A DNA stretch of 64,000 nt from Chryseobacterium herbae. GTDB lineage: Bacteria; Bacteroidota; Bacteroidia; Flavobacteriales; Weeksellaceae. Below the pieces are notes generated by a model that did not search any database, was not told the origin of the DNA, and was given only the letters and a program-made list of their open reading frames with translations. Each line of letters begins with the position of its first letter. Within the stretch, counting starts at the first letter, position 1. Both the position numbers and the translations under genes were made by a program. The stretch lies in contig NZ_JAOAMU010000004.1 in the NCBI RefSeq assembly GCF_025154075.1, forward strand, positions 62,001 through 126,000, written 5' to 3'. Of the stretch, positions 15,745-25,241 are shown in pieces.

Positions 15745-16878
15745 TTAGATTTTGCGTAGCAAAGGGCTTTGTCTGTATCTTTCTTCCTGATATTCTCCGT
15801 AAAGATTTTGCAGGGTTTCGGAGATTTTTGAATACCCGATTTCTTTTCCCCAGCTTAGTAAACCTTTTGGATAATTAACTCCTTTCTGCATGGCCAGCTC
15901 GATATCTTCATCGTTGGCAATTCCTAATCTTTTGGCTTCCACAGCTTCATTGATCAACATTGAAATGATCCTTAAGAAGATCTGCTGATACAATTCATCA
16001 TTTTTCTCAGCAACCGGTTTTTCTGCACCTTCTGCATAATCATAGAAACCTTTTCCTGTTTTTCTTCCGTGAAGTTTAGCTTCGGCCATTCTTTGCTGAA
16101 GCAGAGATGGTTTGTATTTCGGATCGTAGAAGTAGTCTTTATAAACGGTTGTGGTTACGGCAAAATTGACGTCGACACCGATTAAATCCATCAGTTCAAA
16201 TGGTCCCATTTTAAAGTTCCCCAGTGTTCTCATAGCTTCGTCTACCTGTTCAGGAGTTGCAATGTTTTCTTCAACAATCCTTAATCCTTCGCCATAGTAA
16301 GGGCGGGCGATTCTGTTGACGATAAATCCGGGAATATCTTTAGCAATCACAGGAATTTTTCCCCATTCTTTCATGAGGTTATAGATTTTTTTCGGTAATG
16401 ATTTTTCTGTTAATAAAGAAGGAATCACCTCAACCAAAGGCATCAATGGTGCCGGATTGAAAAAGTGAATTCCGATGAAACGTTCTGGCTTCTTTAATTC
16501 TGCACCAAGAGAGGTGATAGAAATGGATGACGTATTGGAACCGATGATACAGTCGTCGGAAACATAGGTTTCAAGTTCTGTAAATACTTTGGTTTTTATG
16601 TCTTTGTTTTCGATGATGGCTTCTATAACCAGATCCGAGTCTTTCAAATCCTGCAAAGCTTCACCTTTAACGATATTTGTTCTGATTTCTGTGGCTTTTT
16701 CCTGAGAAATTTTAGCTTTATCCACTAATTTCTGAAGTGTTTTCTCTAAGCCTGATAATGCTTTATCAATCTGCGGAGCATTTGCATCGAATAAAACGAC
16801 TTTGCATCCCGCCGTTGCAGCCACCTGAGCAATTCCTACGCCCATGGTTCCTGCCCCAATAATTCCGATATTTTTCAT
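15745..16878 (-). CDS. paaH: PaaH: 3-hydroxyacyl-CoA dehydrogenase
   Basis: The 377-residue enzyme begins with a Rossmann NAD site GAGTMG (residues 8-13) and has the conserved IHFFNPAPLMPLVEV segment and the GFIVNRIARPYYGE stretch of the C-terminal domain. It oxidises the 3-hydroxyadipyl-CoA intermediate with NAD. It is shorter than E. coli PaaH, about 475 residues, and seems to have one full and one partial C-terminal domain. Confidence 0.9.
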   Translation of the reverse strand: MKNIGIIGAGTMGVGIAQVAATAGCKVVLFDANAPQIDKALSGLEKTLQKLVDKAKISQEKATEIRTNIVKGEALQDLKDSDLVIEAIIENKDIKTKVFTELETYVSDDCIIGSNTSSISITSLGAELKKPERFIGIHFFNPAPLMPLVEVIPSLLTEKSLPKKIYNLMKEWGKIPVIAKDIPGFIVNRIARPYYGEGLRIVEENIATPEQVDEAMRTLGNFKMGPFELMDLIGVDVNFAVTTTVYKDYFYDPKYKPSLLQQRMAEAKLHGRKTGKGFYDYAEGAEKPVAEKNDELYQQIFLRIISMLINEAVEAKRLGIANDEDIELAMQKGVNYPKGLLSWGKEIGYSKISETLQNLYGEYQEERYRQSPLLRKI

Positions 16879-16885
16879 TTTTTAT

Positions 16886-16961
16886 AGATATTAGAAACTA
16901 GAAGTTAGAAGTTAGATCGCATACTTACTAATATCTAACTTCTAATCTCTAGCTTCTATAA
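16886..16961. repeat. Inverted repeat of AGAAGTTAGAT units (paaG-paaH gap)
   Basis: The left half (16886-16917) is built from TTAGAAGTTAGA units and the right half (16932-16961) from the complementary ATCTAACTTCTAA units. The same unit forms a perfect 23-bp inverted repeat at 55136-55244. Confidence 0.65.
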
Positions 16962-16962
16962 T

Positions 16963-17763
16963 TTATTTTCCTTTATAATCAGGTTTTCTTTTCTGTAAAA
17001 ATGCATTTACACCTTCGATGAAATCTTCTGTTTCAGCAGCTTCCTGTTGTAGATCGCCTTCTAATTCCAATTGCTCTTTTAAGGTATTGGTATAAGACTG
17101 AGCGAAAGCTTTCTTAGTTAATCTAATCGCGGCAGTCGGCATATTTGACATTTTCTCAAGAATCTCCATAGATTTTGGAGCAAATTCTTCCTCAGTGAAC
17201 ACTTCAGCCACTAAACCGTAAGATTTAGATTCTTCCGCTGATAATCTTTTCCCTGTAAATGCTAAATAATTGGCTAACTGTCTTCCCAATAATTTTGGAA
17301 GGAAATAAGTTCCTCCTGTATCAGGAATCAATCCGATATTTGAAAATGCCTGAGCAAAATAAGATTTATCTACTGCCAAAACAAAGTCACAGATCAATGC
17401 CAACATTGCACCTGCTCCTACTGCAGGGCCGTTTACCAATGCCACAACAGGTTTTTTGCAACGCGTGATTTCTGTTACCAGAGGATTGTAGTAATCCACT
17501 ACAATTTTTCTGATGATATCGTTATCATGGTGCTCATTACCCTGTACAAAAGCATCATCCAGATTCTGACCGGAGCAGAAAGCTCTTCCTCTTCCCGAAA
17601 TCGCCACACATCTTACGGTAGGATCTTCACTGCATTCTTTAATGAAATCTTTCAGATCTGATAAAGATGGCTTGGTAAGCGCATTCATGGTTTCCGGTTG
17701 ATTGAGGTAAGCAATTTTCAGTTTTCCGTCAAAATGCGTTTCAATATCAAGTTGTGTATACAT
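16963..17763 (-). CDS. paaG: PaaG: ring-1,2-epoxyphenylacetyl-CoA isomerase
   Basis: The 266-residue crotonase has oxyanion elements RAFCSGQNLDD and GPAVGAGAMLALICDF, then NIGLIPDTGGTYFLPKLLG. In the paa cluster the enzyme following paaD is PaaG, which isomerises the epoxide to the oxepin-CoA. The family also contains hydratases, so the precise reaction is taken from the gene order. Confidence 0.85.
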   Translation of the reverse strand: MYTQLDIETHFDGKLKIAYLNQPETMNALTKPSLSDLKDFIKECSEDPTVRCVAISGRGRAFCSGQNLDDAFVQGNEHHDNDIIRKIVVDYYNPLVTEITRCKKPVVALVNGPAVGAGAMLALICDFVLAVDKSYFAQAFSNIGLIPDTGGTYFLPKLLGRQLANYLAFTGKRLSAEESKSYGLVAEVFTEEEFAPKSMEILEKMSNMPTAAIRLTKKAFAQSYTNTLKEQLELEGDLQQEAAETEDFIEGVNAFLQKRKPDYKGK

Positions 17764-17809
17764 GGTTTTAAATTTAAAATTAAATGATTAAAGAATTAAA
17801 AAATTACAC

Positions 17810-17966
17810 TGCTCTAATTTAACAATATAAAATAATGTGGCAATCTCTATCATGTAACAATCTAACAGATTAACAATGCTTCAAATAAATATAACAATGT
17901 AACAGTTTAACAGTGTAGCAATTATTTTGCGGCATTGTTAAACTGGTACATTGATTTATTAGTACA
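17810..17966. repeat. AT-rich intergenic repeat block (paaG to paaD-fragment gap)
   Basis: Several TTAACAATG / ATGTAACAG units and the complementary CATTGTTAAACTGGTACATT lie here. The block abuts the paaD fragment exactly at its end. Confidence 0.55.
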
Positions 17967-18050
17967 TTAAATACCCAATTCCATAATATTGATCACGAGA
18001 ATTTCGGGATCGGGAAGCTGGGATGGGATGTTTAACATATTGTTTTGCAT
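17967..18050 (-). pseudogene. 5' fragment of a second paaD copy
   Basis: A 27-codon frame on the minus strand starts at 18048-18050 and ends in a stop at 17967-17969. Its residues follow the first 26 of PaaD closely: both contain LPDPEI or VPDPEI, then VIN and ELGI. After that match the sequence turns into the paa gap repeat. It is a remnant of a paaD duplicate that lost its 3' part, not a functional gene. It lies downstream of the beta-helix gene, so that gene sits between paaD and the fragment. Confidence 0.85.
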
Positions 18051-18081
18051 AATTTAAAAAAAAATTCTTTTATACCCTTCC

Positions 18082-20013
18082 TTATATGGGGCTATTATTA
18101 TAATAATTCTGAAATTTAATGTTTGTAACAAAATCTTCTTCAATAGGAAAAACACTACAGTTGAATAATATATTATCCTTAGCAATACTATTGTCACATC
18201 GTAAATAAAGTCCACTTCTAACATTACTTATTTCATTACCAGATATTGTGACTTTTCCATCCAAAGATCTCCCAAAGGGAATAGAAGGAGTGGTTATATC
18301 AGTAACTATTCCATAATTATTTCCATTTCCGAAGATTAAATTATTTGAAATTACAAATCTCTTGGTCAAATCATTGACTATTTTAAATTCTTCTGCGGAT
18401 TGTGGTGTATAACTTATAATAGAAATACCTACAAATTCATTCCCTTGAGTACTGGCTTTGAAATTATTATTACTAATTAATATATTCCCAAGTGGCGCGG
18501 TAAGTCTTGGTGTCTTTATTACTGTAGTACTGTTGACAACTGTAATTGTTGTTGAATAAGCATAATACTCTAAAACCGGACCGGACATATCTGAAGCATT
18601 ATTATTCGATATATTCATTCCCATAATACTTCCGCCAATATTAACTGCAGTTCTTAAGTGGCTAAAAGTATTACTCAATATATTAATATTCTCCGCCACA
18701 ACACTATCTTCCTGCGATTGTAAGCCTATACCGTAACTGTTTCCAATGACTCCTTCAATGATATTATTACATATAGAAATATTTTTGAAGGAATTTTCAT
18801 AGGGATCTTTTACTACTCTTGCAGATGCATTAATAATACCACTGTCATTTGTTATCAACTGATGGATATAGTTATCACTAATAGTCGCATTTTTTTTTGT
18901 TCCATCAAATCTGATAGCACCCCAGGTTGTATTTCTGAAAATATTATTAGATATGATAAAATTATTCACGTTATCGTAAAAATCTATTGCGAAAAGCCTA
19001 TGTTCCCCATCATTATTTCTCCCGCAATATTCAAAAACATTATTATTTACAAGGACAGATCCCCAATAACCACAGTCATGTCCTCCAATACCTGAAGGCA
19101 TTTTTGCCGGATCGGGCAATAGTGGATTACCCTTTCCATCTCTTGGCGGCTCATTTTTAAATATATTATTCTCTATAATAAAATTGACCGATTGGCTTTG
19201 TCCAAAAACCAAATGCTCCATTCTGTACTTTTGATTCTGAACTCCACTTTCAAAATAATTATTATTAACCTTGATAACATCTCCCTCTCCTCTGCAGTCA
19301 TAGATTGTAATAGCTCTTGTGTATAGATCATAAAAGTAACTATTACAAATTTCAAGATTGCTACAAAGAGTTATAAATATTCCTCCATTATAATCATTCG
19401 GGTAATCACTTACAGAATAAGTTTCTGTTATATTTCTTTTATTTTGATCAAACCTAATTCCATCTATTATAAAATTAGCACATGAATTAAAACTAAAATA
19501 ATATCCAGGAAAACGGGTATTACTATTCGATTTAATTATTGTATGCTGTTTATCCCCTAAAAGTTTGAAACAGGAAAGGTTCTGAAACGTCAGCTGCCTG
19601 TTTACAATATATTCTCTTGCATCGAATCTCAGTGTTGCTCCTAAATAGGCAGCCATCTTAACAGCGGCTAAAATAATTTCCTCATCATTAGTATATCTTT
19701 TATTACATCTGTACCATTCAATATTAATAGTATTCTCTGTATAAATAGCTTTATAATGTTTACCATTTTCTTCTCTAAGAACAACATCATCAAGTAGACT
19801 TACACTAATTGGGGGTATTTCCTGATAACGGATAACTTCTCCGGTATTGTGAAATGTTTTAATAATAGTGGATTCCTCACATGTCGATGGAAATTTCTGG
19901 CTGTTGCAATTTGTCATAATAAATGTTTTGTGTTGATTATTGTAAATAAGATCATTAAAAAATGATACTGAAGCAAAACTAAGGGCTGCTAACGACAAAA
20001 CTCGTCGTATCAT
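18082..20013 (-). CDS. Right-handed parallel beta-helix protein inserted in the paa cluster
   Basis: The 643-residue protein has a signal-like hydrophobic start (MIRRVLSLAALSFASVSFF) and then, from about 130 on, many NN-x-F and IS-NN coils such as ISNNIFRNTTWGAIRF, VSNNNF and ISGNEI. These are typical of pectate-lyase-like beta-helices that bind or cut polysaccharides, or of phage tail spikes. No catalytic site was recognised. The gene uses more AT-rich codons than its neighbours, suggesting transfer. It lies between paaD and a fragment of a second paaD, an odd place for a surface protein. Confidence 0.8.
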   Translation of the reverse strand: MIRRVLSLAALSFASVSFFNDLIYNNQHKTFIMTNCNSQKFPSTCEESTIIKTFHNTGEVIRYQEIPPISVSLLDDVVLREENGKHYKAIYTENTINIEWYRCNKRYTNDEEIILAAVKMAAYLGATLRFDAREYIVNRQLTFQNLSCFKLLGDKQHTIIKSNSNTRFPGYYFSFNSCANFIIDGIRFDQNKRNITETYSVSDYPNDYNGGIFITLCSNLEICNSYFYDLYTRAITIYDCRGEGDVIKVNNNYFESGVQNQKYRMEHLVFGQSQSVNFIIENNIFKNEPPRDGKGNPLLPDPAKMPSGIGGHDCGYWGSVLVNNNVFEYCGRNNDGEHRLFAIDFYDNVNNFIISNNIFRNTTWGAIRFDGTKKNATISDNYIHQLITNDSGIINASARVVKDPYENSFKNISICNNIIEGVIGNSYGIGLQSQEDSVVAENINILSNTFSHLRTAVNIGGSIMGMNISNNNASDMSGPVLEYYAYSTTITVVNSTTVIKTPRLTAPLGNILISNNNFKASTQGNEFVGISIISYTPQSAEEFKIVNDLTKRFVISNNLIFGNGNNYGIVTDITTPSIPFGRSLDGKVTISGNEISNVRSGLYLRCDNSIAKDNILFNCSVFPIEEDFVTNIKFQNYYNNSPI

Positions 20014-20063
20014 TTATTACTTACCTAATGAAATCATTTATTTTAAAAATGACATTTTAACAC

Positions 20064-20528
20064 TTAATGACATTTAAAATAATCAAACGGCTCCAGACAG
20101 TCTACGCATTGATAAGAGGCTTTACACAAGGTAGATCCGAATCTACTGATCTGTTTTGAGTTCATAGAGCCACAACGCGGACATTTTTTCGGTTTCCCGA
20201 TGTGATGTTCGTCTGCTCCTTTTTCAGGAGGTGTGATTCCGTAAATACGAAGTTTTTCTCTCGCTTCATCCGTTAACCAGTCCGTCGTCCATATTGGAAA
20301 CATTTTGGTTACCACTTTCGCATCCCAGCCGTTTTCCTTCATCAATTTAATAATATCTTCCTCAATGGTGAACATGGCAGGACAGGCAGAGTAAGTTGGG
20401 GTGATTGTCACTTCGCAAGTATTCTCGCCAGTCACTTTTGCCTCTCTTACAATACCTAATTCCACAACATTGATCACCGGAATTTCGGGATCGGGAACCT
20501 GGGATAGTATATTTAATAAATTATTCAA
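20064..20528 (-). CDS. paaD: PaaD: phenylacetyl-CoA epoxidase subunit
   Basis: The 154-residue protein has the MIP18/DUF59 domain with the start MNNLLNILSQVPDPEIPVIN. It carries TPTYSACPAM around residue 50 and a C-terminal CPRCGS ... CVDCLEPF zinc-ribbon-like part. PaaD is thought to help assemble or repair the metal centres of the PaaABCE epoxidase. A short direct repeat near 20049-20077 (TGACATTT) borders the following beta-helix insertion. Confidence 0.92.
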   Translation of the reverse strand: MNNLLNILSQVPDPEIPVINVVELGIVREAKVTGENTCEVTITPTYSACPAMFTIEEDIIKLMKENGWDAKVVTKMFPIWTTDWLTDEAREKLRIYGITPPEKGADEHHIGKPKKCPRCGSMNSKQISRFGSTLCKASYQCVDCLEPFDYFKCH

Positions 20529-20529
20529 A

Positions 20530-20571
20530 ATTTTAATCTAACAATTTAGCAGTGTATCAATATAACAATTC
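20530..20571. repeat. Short AT-rich intergenic repeat (paaC-paaD gap)
   Basis: CTAACAATTTAGCAGTGTAT-like units match the paa gap repeat family but this copy is short and lacks a clear second arm. Confidence 0.4.
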
Positions 20572-21321
20572 CTACCACGTACAGCCCGGGTAAGCTCTCT
20601 GCATATACTGAAGTTCGCAAAGAATAAATCCGAAGTATTCTGTGTGGTATCCTGTTCTTGATTTAGGCTGCATGAATGGATTTGCCGGATATTCCAATCC
20701 ATATTCTGCAAAATCTTTTTGTGTGATGGCTAAGAATTCTTTGTATAATTCATCTCCATCCGGAGCGATATTTAAAGCAATTAAATCATCTTCTCCTTCC
20801 ACTTTTGCAAATAAACCTTTTGAATATTCCCAGATATTGTCAAGTGATTTTACTAAACGTTCACGGCTTTCTTCTGTTCCCTGAGCGAAAATTTTCATCC
20901 ATGAAGCAGCATGCGTGTAATGATATCTCACTTCTTTTAATGATTTCTGAGCCAATGCAGAAAGCTCTTCATCCGCAGAATTTGACAATGCCTCGTACAT
21001 CAGTTTCTGATATACAGAGAATACATATACTTTAAGAATGGTCTGTGCATAATCTTCATTCGGAAGTTCAACCCAATGTGCGTTGACATATTCGTGCTCG
21101 TATCTTAAGAAGGCTAAATCGTCTTCACTTTTACCGTTATCAGCAACTCTTGATGCATACACATAAAAGTTATTGGCCTGGCCAAGTTCGTCCAATGCAA
21201 TGTTTGTCAATGCAATATCTTCCTCTAAATAAGGACCTTCACCGCACCATGCAGACAGTCTTTGTCCCATAATGAAGCTGTCATCAGCAAACTTTAATAA
21301 ATAATTATATAATGAATTCAT
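20572..21321 (-). CDS. paaC: PaaC: phenylacetyl-CoA epoxidase structural subunit
   Basis: I chose the ATG at 21319-21321 (MNSLYNYLLKFADDSF); a longer frame adds a basic N-terminus not seen in the family. The 249-residue protein is the ferritin-like structural partner of PaaA. It shows the family's DSFIMGQRLSAWCGEGPYLEEDIAL segment. It holds the epoxidase complex together and lacks the diiron centre. Confidence 0.92.
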   Translation of the reverse strand: MNSLYNYLLKFADDSFIMGQRLSAWCGEGPYLEEDIALTNIALDELGQANNFYVYASRVADNGKSEDDLAFLRYEHEYVNAHWVELPNEDYAQTILKVYVFSVYQKLMYEALSNSADEELSALAQKSLKEVRYHYTHAASWMKIFAQGTEESRERLVKSLDNIWEYSKGLFAKVEGEDDLIALNIAPDGDELYKEFLAITQKDFAEYGLEYPANPFMQPKSRTGYHTEYFGFILCELQYMQRAYPGCTW

Positions 21322-21390
21322 TTTTTTAGCTTTTGGCTTTTGGCGTCTAGCTTCTGGCAAATTGCAAGAAGCTAACAGCCATCAGCTGTT

Positions 21391-21672
21391 TTACATGTTT
21401 TTTACATCATTAGGAATATCGTAGAATGTCGGGTGACGGTATAGTTTGTCATCTGCCGGATCAAAGAAAGCTTCCTTGTCTACTCCTTCTGAGGTCACGA
21501 TATATTTACTTGGAACTACCCAAACGGAAGTTCCTTCTTTTCTTCTGGTGTAAACGTCTCTTGCGTTCTGCAAAGCCATCTCTGCTGTTGGCGCCTGTAC
21601 TATTCCTGCGTGTTTGTGAGATAATCCCGGTTTAGTCTGAATAAACACTTCCCACATATCTAAATTTGCCAT
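21391..21672 (-). CDS. paaB: PaaB: phenylacetyl-CoA epoxidase small subunit
   Basis: I used the ATG at 21670-21672 (MANLDMWEVFIQTKPG), giving 93 residues; two upstream codons belong to an alternative start. The KPGLSHKHAGIVQAPTAEMALQ and VWVVPSKYIVTSEG segments are the PaaB signature. PaaB bridges the PaaAC heterodimers in the multisubunit epoxidase and is needed for complex formation. Confidence 0.92.
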   Translation of the reverse strand: MANLDMWEVFIQTKPGLSHKHAGIVQAPTAEMALQNARDVYTRRKEGTSVWVVPSKYIVTSEGVDKEAFFDPADDKLYRHPTFYDIPNDVKNM

Positions 21673-21674
21673 AG

Positions 21675-21790
21675 TCAAATTCTAAATTTAACAATGTATC
21701 AGTGTAACAGTTTACCAATTAAAGATTCCTTGCTTAGCTCAGAATGCCCCATTGATTGTTACATTTTTACATTGGTATATTGTTACATTA
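21675..21790. repeat. AT-rich intergenic inverted repeat (paaA-paaB gap)
   Basis: This is one of the clearest copies: TTTAACAATGTATCAGTGTA on the left and complementary ACATTGGTATATTGTTACAT on the right, separated by about 50 bases. Confidence 0.65.
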
Positions 21791-22729
21791 TTATATTACT
21801 TCTTTTTGTTGTTTCTCTGCAAAAGCTATCGCCGCTTCTTTTACCCAAAGGTTTTCCTGCTGCGCTTTTACTTTGGTCTGTAATCTTTTCTTATTACAAG
21901 GTCCGTTTCCTTTTAAGATCTCCATAAATTCATCCCAAGGAAGTTCTCCGAAATCGTAGTGCTGTCTTTCTTCGTTCCATTTCAGATCTTTATCCGGCAT
22001 GGTTAATCCCAAAAATTCAGCCTGAGAAACGGTAACGTCGATAAATCTCTGACGAAGACTGTCGTTACTTTCTCTTTTTACTCTGTAATTCATGGAGATT
22101 TTAGAGTTAGGCGAGCTGTCGTCATTCGGGCCAAACATCATTAAAGCCGGCCACCAGAAACGGTTTAGTGAAGCCTGAGCCATTTCTTTCTGCTGTTTCG
22201 TTCCACGGCAAAGTGCCATCAAAATTTCGTAGCCCTGTCTTTGGTGGAAAGATTCTTCTTTACAGATTTTCACCATCGCTCTTGAATAAGGACCGTAAGA
22301 ATTCCCCATCAGCATCACCTGGTTCATAATGGCTGCACCATCTACCAACCAACCGATCGCACCGATATCTGCCCAGCTCAATGTAGGATAGTTGAAAATA
22401 CTTGAGTATTTCGCTTTTCCTTCCAACATATCTTCGTAAGTGGCATCTCTGTCCGCTCTGATGGTTCCGTTTCCTAAAGTTTCGGTGGCAGAATACAGGT
22501 ATAAACCGTGACCTGCTTCATCCTGAACTTTAGCTAAAAGAGCCATTTTTCTTCTCAATGAAGGTGCTCTTGAAACCCAGTTGGCTTCCGGCAGCATTCC
22601 GACAATTTCAGAATGTGCGTGCTGTGAAATCTGACGAACCAATAATTTTCTGTAATCATCGGGCATTACATCTTTTGGTTCTACTTTATTCTCGTCGTGA
22701 ACGTATTGAACAAATTTTTCTAAATCCAT
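21791..22729 (-). CDS. paaA: PaaA: phenylacetyl-CoA epoxidase catalytic subunit
   Basis: The start at 22727-22729 gives 312 residues beginning [10 protein letters not shown]. PaaA is the ferritin-like diiron oxygenase that adds one oxygen atom to the ring of phenylacetyl-CoA. It shows the family's [18 protein letters not shown] and [20 protein letters not shown] segments, where His and Glu residues bind iron, and the late [16 protein letters not shown] with two more ligands. Confidence 0.94.
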   Translation of the reverse strand: MDLEKFVQYVHDENKVEPKDVMPDDYRKLLVRQISQHAHSEIVGMLPEANWVSRAPSLRRKMALLAKVQDEAGHGLYLYSATETLGNGTIRADRDATYEDMLEGKAKYSSIFNYPTLSWADIGAIGWLVDGAAIMNQVMLMGNSYGPYSRAMVKICKEESFHQRQGYEILMALCRGTKQQKEMAQASLNRFWWPALMMFGPNDDSSPNSKISMNYRVKRESNDSLRQRFIDVTVSQAEFLGLTMPDKDLKWNEERQHYDFGELPWDEFMEILKGNGPCNKKRLQTKVKAQQENLWVKEAAIAFAEKQQKEVI

Positions 22730-22812
22730 AATTTTCAATTTAGCAATGTATCAGTTTAACAATGTACCAATGATTGTGACACTGGTAAATTATCAGATTG
22801 TTACATTAATTT
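22730..22812. repeat. AT-rich intergenic inverted repeat (paaE-paaA gap)
   Basis: TTTAGCAATGTATCAGTTTA on the left and GTAAATTATCAGATTGTTAC on the right belong to the paa gap repeat family. Confidence 0.55.
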
Positions 22813-23898
22813 TTACACATCATAATTAAGCATCACCACATTCGTTGTCGGGTGACATTGACACGTCAGAACATAGCCTCTGGCTACTTCATCTTCGGTA
22901 AGCGCGAAATTCTTCTCCATGAAAACTTCTCCTTCCAAAACCTGCGCTTTACACGTACAACAAACTCCTCCCTTACATGCGAAAGGTACCGGAAGATTGT
23001 CTTTTAATGCTTTATCTAAGATACTCTCTTTTTTAGAATTCAGGTGGAAAGAATATTCATCATCATCAATGATCACCGTTACCATACTTTCCAAATTGGC
23101 AATGGCTTTAAATTCATCACTCATTTCCTCGGAATTCTCTTCGTCAGGAGCAGTGAAATATTCAAATAAAACCTGAATGGCAGGTACTTTTTTATCTTTC
23201 TTTAAATAATCTGCGATCCCTTTGATCATTTCTGCAGGTCCACAAATAAAATAAGTGGCGTCCTTTACATCAATATCTGCATATCTTTCAAATAACTGCT
23301 CCAGTTTTTCAGCAGAAATTCTTCCTTCGAATACAGGATCTTCATGCTTTTCACGGCTTACCAGATAAATAACTTTCAGTCTGCCATTGAAGTGCTCTAC
23401 CAATTTATCGATCTCAGCTCTTTTCATCACATGATTCATGCTTCTGTTGCTGTAGAAAAGATAAGCGCAGCTATTCGGCTCCTGGTAAAGACTTTCCTTA
23501 ATATTCGATAAAACAGGGCTGATACCGCTGCCCGCTGCCAAACCTACATAGGTTTTCGCATTGGTAGGGTGATAAGAAGTATTGAAACCACCCATCGGAG
23601 GCATTACTTCCAGCAGCTCATCCATATGAAGATGCTCATTGAAATATCCTGAAACCTTTCCGCCTTCCAAAAGCTTTACCAGAACTTCCAGTGTATTGCT
23701 TTTTTCGCTCGGGGCGTTGCAGATAGAATAAGAACGTCTTTCTTCGTTCCCCTTGATCATCATACGGAAATTAAGATACTGTCCCTGCTTGAATCTGAAT
23801 TTATCCTTCAGCTCCTCAGGAACTTCTACTGCCACGTTTACCGCATCAGGAGTATCTTTCTGAACCCTTACCGTTTTAAGTTTATAAAATGAATTCAT
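22813..23898 (-). CDS. paaE: PaaE: phenylacetyl-CoA epoxidase reductase
   Basis: The 361-residue reductase passes electrons from NADPH through FAD to the [2Fe-2S] cluster and on to PaaA. Residues 50-60 hold the FAD-binding RRSYSICNAPSE. The NAD domain includes GLAAGSGISPVLS. The plant-type ferredoxin part carries Cys308, Cys313, Cys316 and Cys346 (ACKGGVCCTCKA and VLTCQC). The stop of paaK overlaps its start codon by one base (TAATG), which suggests coupled translation. Confidence 0.93.
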   Translation of the reverse strand: MNSFYKLKTVRVQKDTPDAVNVAVEVPEELKDKFRFKQGQYLNFRMMIKGNEERRSYSICNAPSEKSNTLEVLVKLLEGGKVSGYFNEHLHMDELLEVMPPMGGFNTSYHPTNAKTYVGLAAGSGISPVLSNIKESLYQEPNSCAYLFYSNRSMNHVMKRAEIDKLVEHFNGRLKVIYLVSREKHEDPVFEGRISAEKLEQLFERYADIDVKDATYFICGPAEMIKGIADYLKKDKKVPAIQVLFEYFTAPDEENSEEMSDEFKAIANLESMVTVIIDDDEYSFHLNSKKESILDKALKDNLPVPFACKGGVCCTCKAQVLEGEVFMEKNFALTEDEVARGYVLTCQCHPTTNVVMLNYDV

Positions 23899-25214
23899 TA
23901 TTTTTTAAGTATTCTATTAATTTTTCCGCCTTCGCACTTGGGCAGGCTGTCCTGGGCATGAATTTTTACTTTCGTGGTAATTCCTACCCTCTTTTTTATT
24001 TCGTTTTCTATGTTTTTTCCAAAGTTGCCGACAAAATTAAAATAATCATCGGTATCAGCATCTATTTTTTGAGCTTTCACTAATTCATCATCAATTTCTA
24101 CGTCGATATCCAATGCTACACACATCTGCTCTTTTTCAACCGGCGTAAGATAATAGTTTGGAACCACTCCTTTTACGTGTGAAAATGCTTCTTCGATCTG
24201 ACTTGGATATACGTTGACCCCTCTTACGATCAGCATATCGTCTGCTCTTCCTTTGATGGGTCTCATTTTCACCATAGTTCTCTTCGCATTCTCATCATAG
24301 TAAAGACTTGTGATGTCATTCGTCCAATATCTTAAAAGCGGCATTGCTTTTTTCGTTAAAGTCGTAATCACCAAAACGCCTTCTTCTCCAAACGGAACCG
24401 GCTGTTTCGTCAGCGGATCCAATATTTCAGGATAAAAATGGTCTTCCCAAATGTAAGAACCTCCCTTCTCTTCAAAATCCTCCATGGATACTCCGGGACC
24501 GATGATCTCGCTTAATCCATAAATATTGGTGGCATGAAGGCCCAGTCTTTCTTCAATGTGACTTCTGATAATTTCTGTCCATGGCTCTGAACCTAAAACA
24601 GCGTATTTCAGACTGATCTCGTCTGCAGAAACTCCTCTTTTTGTAAATTCATCAGCAATCGTTAATGCATAAGACGGCGAGCAGCAGATTACTTCAGGTT
24701 TAAAATCTAAAATCAGATCTACCTGTCTGGCGGTCATTCCTCCTGAAATCGGAAGAACGCTCATTCCTAATTTTTCCGCTCCGTAATGAAGGCCTAATCC
24801 TCCGGTAAAAATTCCGTATCCGTAGGCATTGTGTAACTGCATTCCTGGTCTCGCTCCTGCTGCATATAATGATCTGGCGACTACTTCACTAAAAAGATCC
24901 ACATCTTCTTTTGTGTAGCCCACTACTGTAGGTTTTCCTGTAGTTCCGCTGGAACAGTGAATTCTCTGCAGCTCATTTTTCGGAACGGTAAAAAGTCCAA
25001 ATGGATAATGATCCCTCAGGTCCTGTTTGTAAGTAATCGGAAGTTTCGTGATATCTTCAATGGTCCTTATATCCTGTGGAGATATTCCTGATTCATTAAA
25101 TTTCCCTCTATAAAATTCTGATCTCTCTTCAAGATAGCCGACCAAATCTGTCAACCGGTCAGACTGAAGCTGTCTCAACTGGTCGAGTTTTAAATATTCA
25201 ACTGCAAAATCCAT
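23898..25214 (-). CDS. paaK: PaaK: phenylacetate-CoA ligase
   Basis: The 438-residue AMP-forming ligase activates phenylacetate to its CoA ester. It shows the P-loop RIHCSSGTTGKPTVVGYT, YGLSEIIGPGV and KGRADDMLIVRGVNVYPSQIEE, all conserved in PaaK. It is the first gene of the paa run, with a TetR gene on the same strand upstream and a palindromic operator in between. Confidence 0.94.
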   Translation of the reverse strand: MDFAVEYLKLDQLRQLQSDRLTDLVGYLEERSEFYRGKFNESGISPQDIRTIEDITKLPITYKQDLRDHYPFGLFTVPKNELQRIHCSSGTTGKPTVVGYTKEDVDLFSEVVARSLYAAGARPGMQLHNAYGYGIFTGGLGLHYGAEKLGMSVLPISGGMTARQVDLILDFKPEVICCSPSYALTIADEFTKRGVSADEISLKYAVLGSEPWTEIIRSHIEERLGLHATNIYGLSEIIGPGVSMEDFEEKGGSYIWEDHFYPEILDPLTKQPVPFGEEGVLVITTLTKKAMPLLRYWTNDITSLYYDENAKRTMVKMRPIKGRADDMLIVRGVNVYPSQIEEAFSHVKGVVPNYYLTPVEKEQMCVALDIDVEIDDELVKAQKIDADTDDYFNFVGNFGKNIENEIKKRVGITTKVKIHAQDSLPKCEGGKINRILKK

Positions 25215-25224
25215 ATCCTACTAA

Positions 25225-25238
25225 CTAACATTTGTTAG
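25225..25238. promoter_or_regulatory. Putative TetR-type (PaaR-like) operator CTAACATTTGTTAG
   Basis: The half-sites CTAACA and TGTTAG are exact reverse complements with a two-base centre. The site lies 10 bases before the paaK start and just beyond the probable promoter. It matches the form C-N-AAC-R-NN-Y-GTT-N-G that has been reported for PaaR of Thermus (there with G/C at the R/Y positions). Confidence 0.6.
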
Positions 25239-25241
25239 GTG

